From Bradyrhizobium sp. JYMT SZCCT0428 (GTDB taxonomy: Bacteria; Pseudomonadota; Alphaproteobacteria; Rhizobiales; Xanthobacteraceae): DNA of 64,000 nucleotides. Positions 62,674 through 64,000 of this stretch are shown here, in pieces. The first letter of the stretch is position 1, and every line of letters begins with the position of its first letter. The stretch is taken from positions 1 to 64,000 of the forward strand of contig NZ_JAFCLS010000010.1 in the NCBI RefSeq assembly GCF_018131075.1, read 5' to 3'. Under the pieces are notes generated by a model. The model saw only the letters and a list, made by a program, of their open reading frames with translations, made no database searches and was not told where the DNA came from. Both the position numbers and the translations under genes were made by a program.

Positions 62674-63891
62674 TTACTTCACCAGCGAGCATCCGCCATC
62701 TGCCATCGGCCGGAACGCCTGATCGGCGGGAATCGTCGAAACCAGCTTGTAATAGTCATACGGATATTTCGACTCCGCCGGCTTCTTCACCTCGAACAGG
62801 TACATCGGGTGGATGACGCGGCCGTCCTGGCGGATGGTGACGTCGCCGAACAGCTTGTCCTTGCCCTTGAACTTCTTCATCTGCGGCACGGCGTCCCTGG
62901 CATGGTCGCTGCCGGTCGCCGCCACCGCGTTGAGATAAGCGAGCGTGGAGGCATAAACGCCGGCCTGGTTGCCGCTCGGCATCTTGCCGTTCATGCCGGG
63001 CCGCGCCGCAAAGCGTTTTGCGAACGCACGGGTGTCGTCATCCATATCCCAGTAAAACGCCTCCAGCAGTTGCAGGCCCTGCGCGATCTTCAATCCCATG
63101 CCGTGGACGTCGTTGACGAACAACAGGAACGCCACCATGGTCTGGCCGCTCTGCTGGATACCGAACTCATTGGCCTGCTTGACCGCATTGATGGTGTCGC
63201 CTCCGGCATTGGCGAGGCCGATCACCTTGGCCTTGGAGCTCTGCGCCTGCAGCAGGAACGACGCGAAGTCCGACGTACCGAGTGGATGCTTGCTCGAGCC
63301 CAGCACCTTGCCGCCATTCTTTTCGATGTAGTTGGTGGCTTCGGCCTCGATGCCCTTGCCGAGCGCATAGTCGACCGTGACGAAGTACCAGTCCTTGCCG
63401 CCGCGCCCCATCATCGCCGCCGCCGTGGTGTTGCCGGTGGCCCACGCGTCGTTGACCCATTGAATGGTGTTGGGCGAACAGGCCTTGCCGGTGAGGTCGG
63501 AGCTCGCTGTCGATGACGCCAGGAACGTCATGCGGGAGTCCCGCACCAGCGCATTGATGGCGAGCCCGACCGCCGAGTTCGGCACGTCGACAATGGCATC
63601 GACACCCTCGACATCGAGCCATTTGCGCGCGATCCCCTGACCGACGTCGGCCTTGTTCTGGTGATCGGCATAGACGATCTCGACCTTGATGTTCTTGCCG
63701 CCGCCGCCAAAGTCCTCCGCCGCCATCCGTGCAGCTTCCACCGAGCCCATGCCGTTGGTGTCCTGGAAGATGCCGGAAATGTCGTTGAGCACGCCGATCC
63801 GGACGACATTATCGGAAATCTCCGCCCGCGCCGGTCCGAACGCGGCGCAGGACAGCGCGATCGCCAGATAGACCCTGATATTCTTCATCAT
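62674..63891 (-). CDS. Liv-type ABC substrate-binding protein, second
   Basis: This 405-residue protein has a signal peptide (MMKNIRVYLAIALSCAAFGPARA) and Peripla_BP_6 fold: VRIGVLNDISGIFQDTNGMG, VEIVYADHQNKADVGQGIA, FLASSTASSDLTG and a near C-terminal Cys. It is not similar enough to the 56057 protein to be a recent copy. It is last in a minus-strand set that continues past the right edge, where a partial gene lies 54 bp upstream of its start. Confidence 0.87.
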   Translation of the reverse strand: MMKNIRVYLAIALSCAAFGPARAEISDNVVRIGVLNDISGIFQDTNGMGSVEAARMAAEDFGGGGKNIKVEIVYADHQNKADVGQGIARKWLDVEGVDAIVDVPNSAVGLAINALVRDSRMTFLASSTASSDLTGKACSPNTIQWVNDAWATGNTTAAAMMGRGGKDWYFVTVDYALGKGIEAEATNYIEKNGGKVLGSSKHPLGTSDFASFLLQAQSSKAKVIGLANAGGDTINAVKQANEFGIQQSGQTMVAFLLFVNDVHGMGLKIAQGLQLLEAFYWDMDDDTRAFAKRFAARPGMNGKMPSGNQAGVYASTLAYLNAVAATGSDHARDAVPQMKKFKGKDKLFGDVTIRQDGRVIHPMYLFEVKKPAESKYPYDYYKLVSTIPADQAFRPMADGGCSLVK

Positions 63892-63944
63892 TCTCTCCCT
63901 ATCGATGTGATCGTTGGTGTTCCCGGACTGCGCCGGGTTTGAAT

Positions 63945-64000
63945 TCAGATCTGCCGGTCCGGCAGCCGCACGACGAGGCCATCGAGCTCCGGCGTGATCT
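63945..64000 (-). CDS. C-terminal end of an unidentified protein
   Basis: The last 18 codons read ITPELDGLVVRLPDRQI then TGA on the minus strand. The rest is beyond the window. It is co-directional with the binding-protein gene that follows. No family can be assigned from so short a piece. Confidence 0.5.
   Translation of the reverse strand, partial: ITPELDGLVVRLPDRQI

Overview
The window looks like a chromosomal segment of a Bradyrhizobium-type alphaproteobacterium (Rhizobiales). This rests on the high GC content, the ChvI/ChvG-HprK-EIIA-HPr block, GcrA, a benzoyl-CoA epoxidation (box) cluster with BoxR, two Liv-type ABC substrate-binding proteins, and many short palindromic intergenic repeats of the kinds that litter Bradyrhizobium genomes. 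No rRNA, tRNA, prophage, transposase or CRISPR array was recognised. Both window edges cut a gene: the 5' part of pckA on the left and the last 18 or so codons of an unidentified minus-strand gene on the right.

Left third (1-20.4 kb). pckA has an upstream FNR/FixK-type box. It is followed by an exported TPR-CHAT protein, a HugZ-like protein, and the chvI-chvG two-component system leading into a carbohydrate-free PTS relay (truncated HprK, EIIA-Man type, HPr). Then come an SDR, a GT39-like glycosyltransferase, lepA, an MFS transporter, an acyl-CoA-dehydrogenase-like flavoenzyme and a DUF1801 protein. The MFS and flavoenzyme genes each start within copies of the same ~87 bp leader. The minus-strand block argD-argF-hslO closes the region.

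Middle (20.4-31.5 kb). gcrA has a cluster of GANTC sites upstream. The complete phosphate regulon phoR-pstS-pstC-pstA-pstB-phoU-phoB is on the minus strand, with a textbook Pho box between phoR and pstS. A UPF0104 membrane protein and an OmpA/BON protein with a small membrane partner follow.

Right half (31.5-64 kb). This part is mainly catabolic: a polysaccharide deacetylase, an SDR, a benzoate-CoA/box cluster (bclA, alpha/beta hydrolase, DUF309, boxC, boxB, boxR) that lacks boxA, and a PilZ protein. Next is an IclR regulator divergent from a Rieske oxygenase gene, which is co-oriented with a glutamine-synthetase-like ligase gene. Then come a GH17-membrane protein/GH1 beta-glucosidase pair, a decayed serine-hydrolase gene, an alpha/beta hydrolase, a methyltransferase, livKHMGF, a gentisate-dioxygenase/FAH/flavin-reductase operon with a divergent GntR regulator, a type II NADH-dehydrogenase-like protein and a further Liv-type binding protein.

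The best leads for something not yet described are the IclR/Rieske/GS-like unit, the boxA-less box cluster with a TGCA-N6-TGCA palindrome, the secreted CHAT-TPR protein, the twin interrupted palindromes at 31.5 kb, the duplicated leader at 13.2/14.6 kb, and the argD leader, where a strong promoter is followed at once by a terminator-like hairpin. All identifications come from reading motifs; no database search was run.
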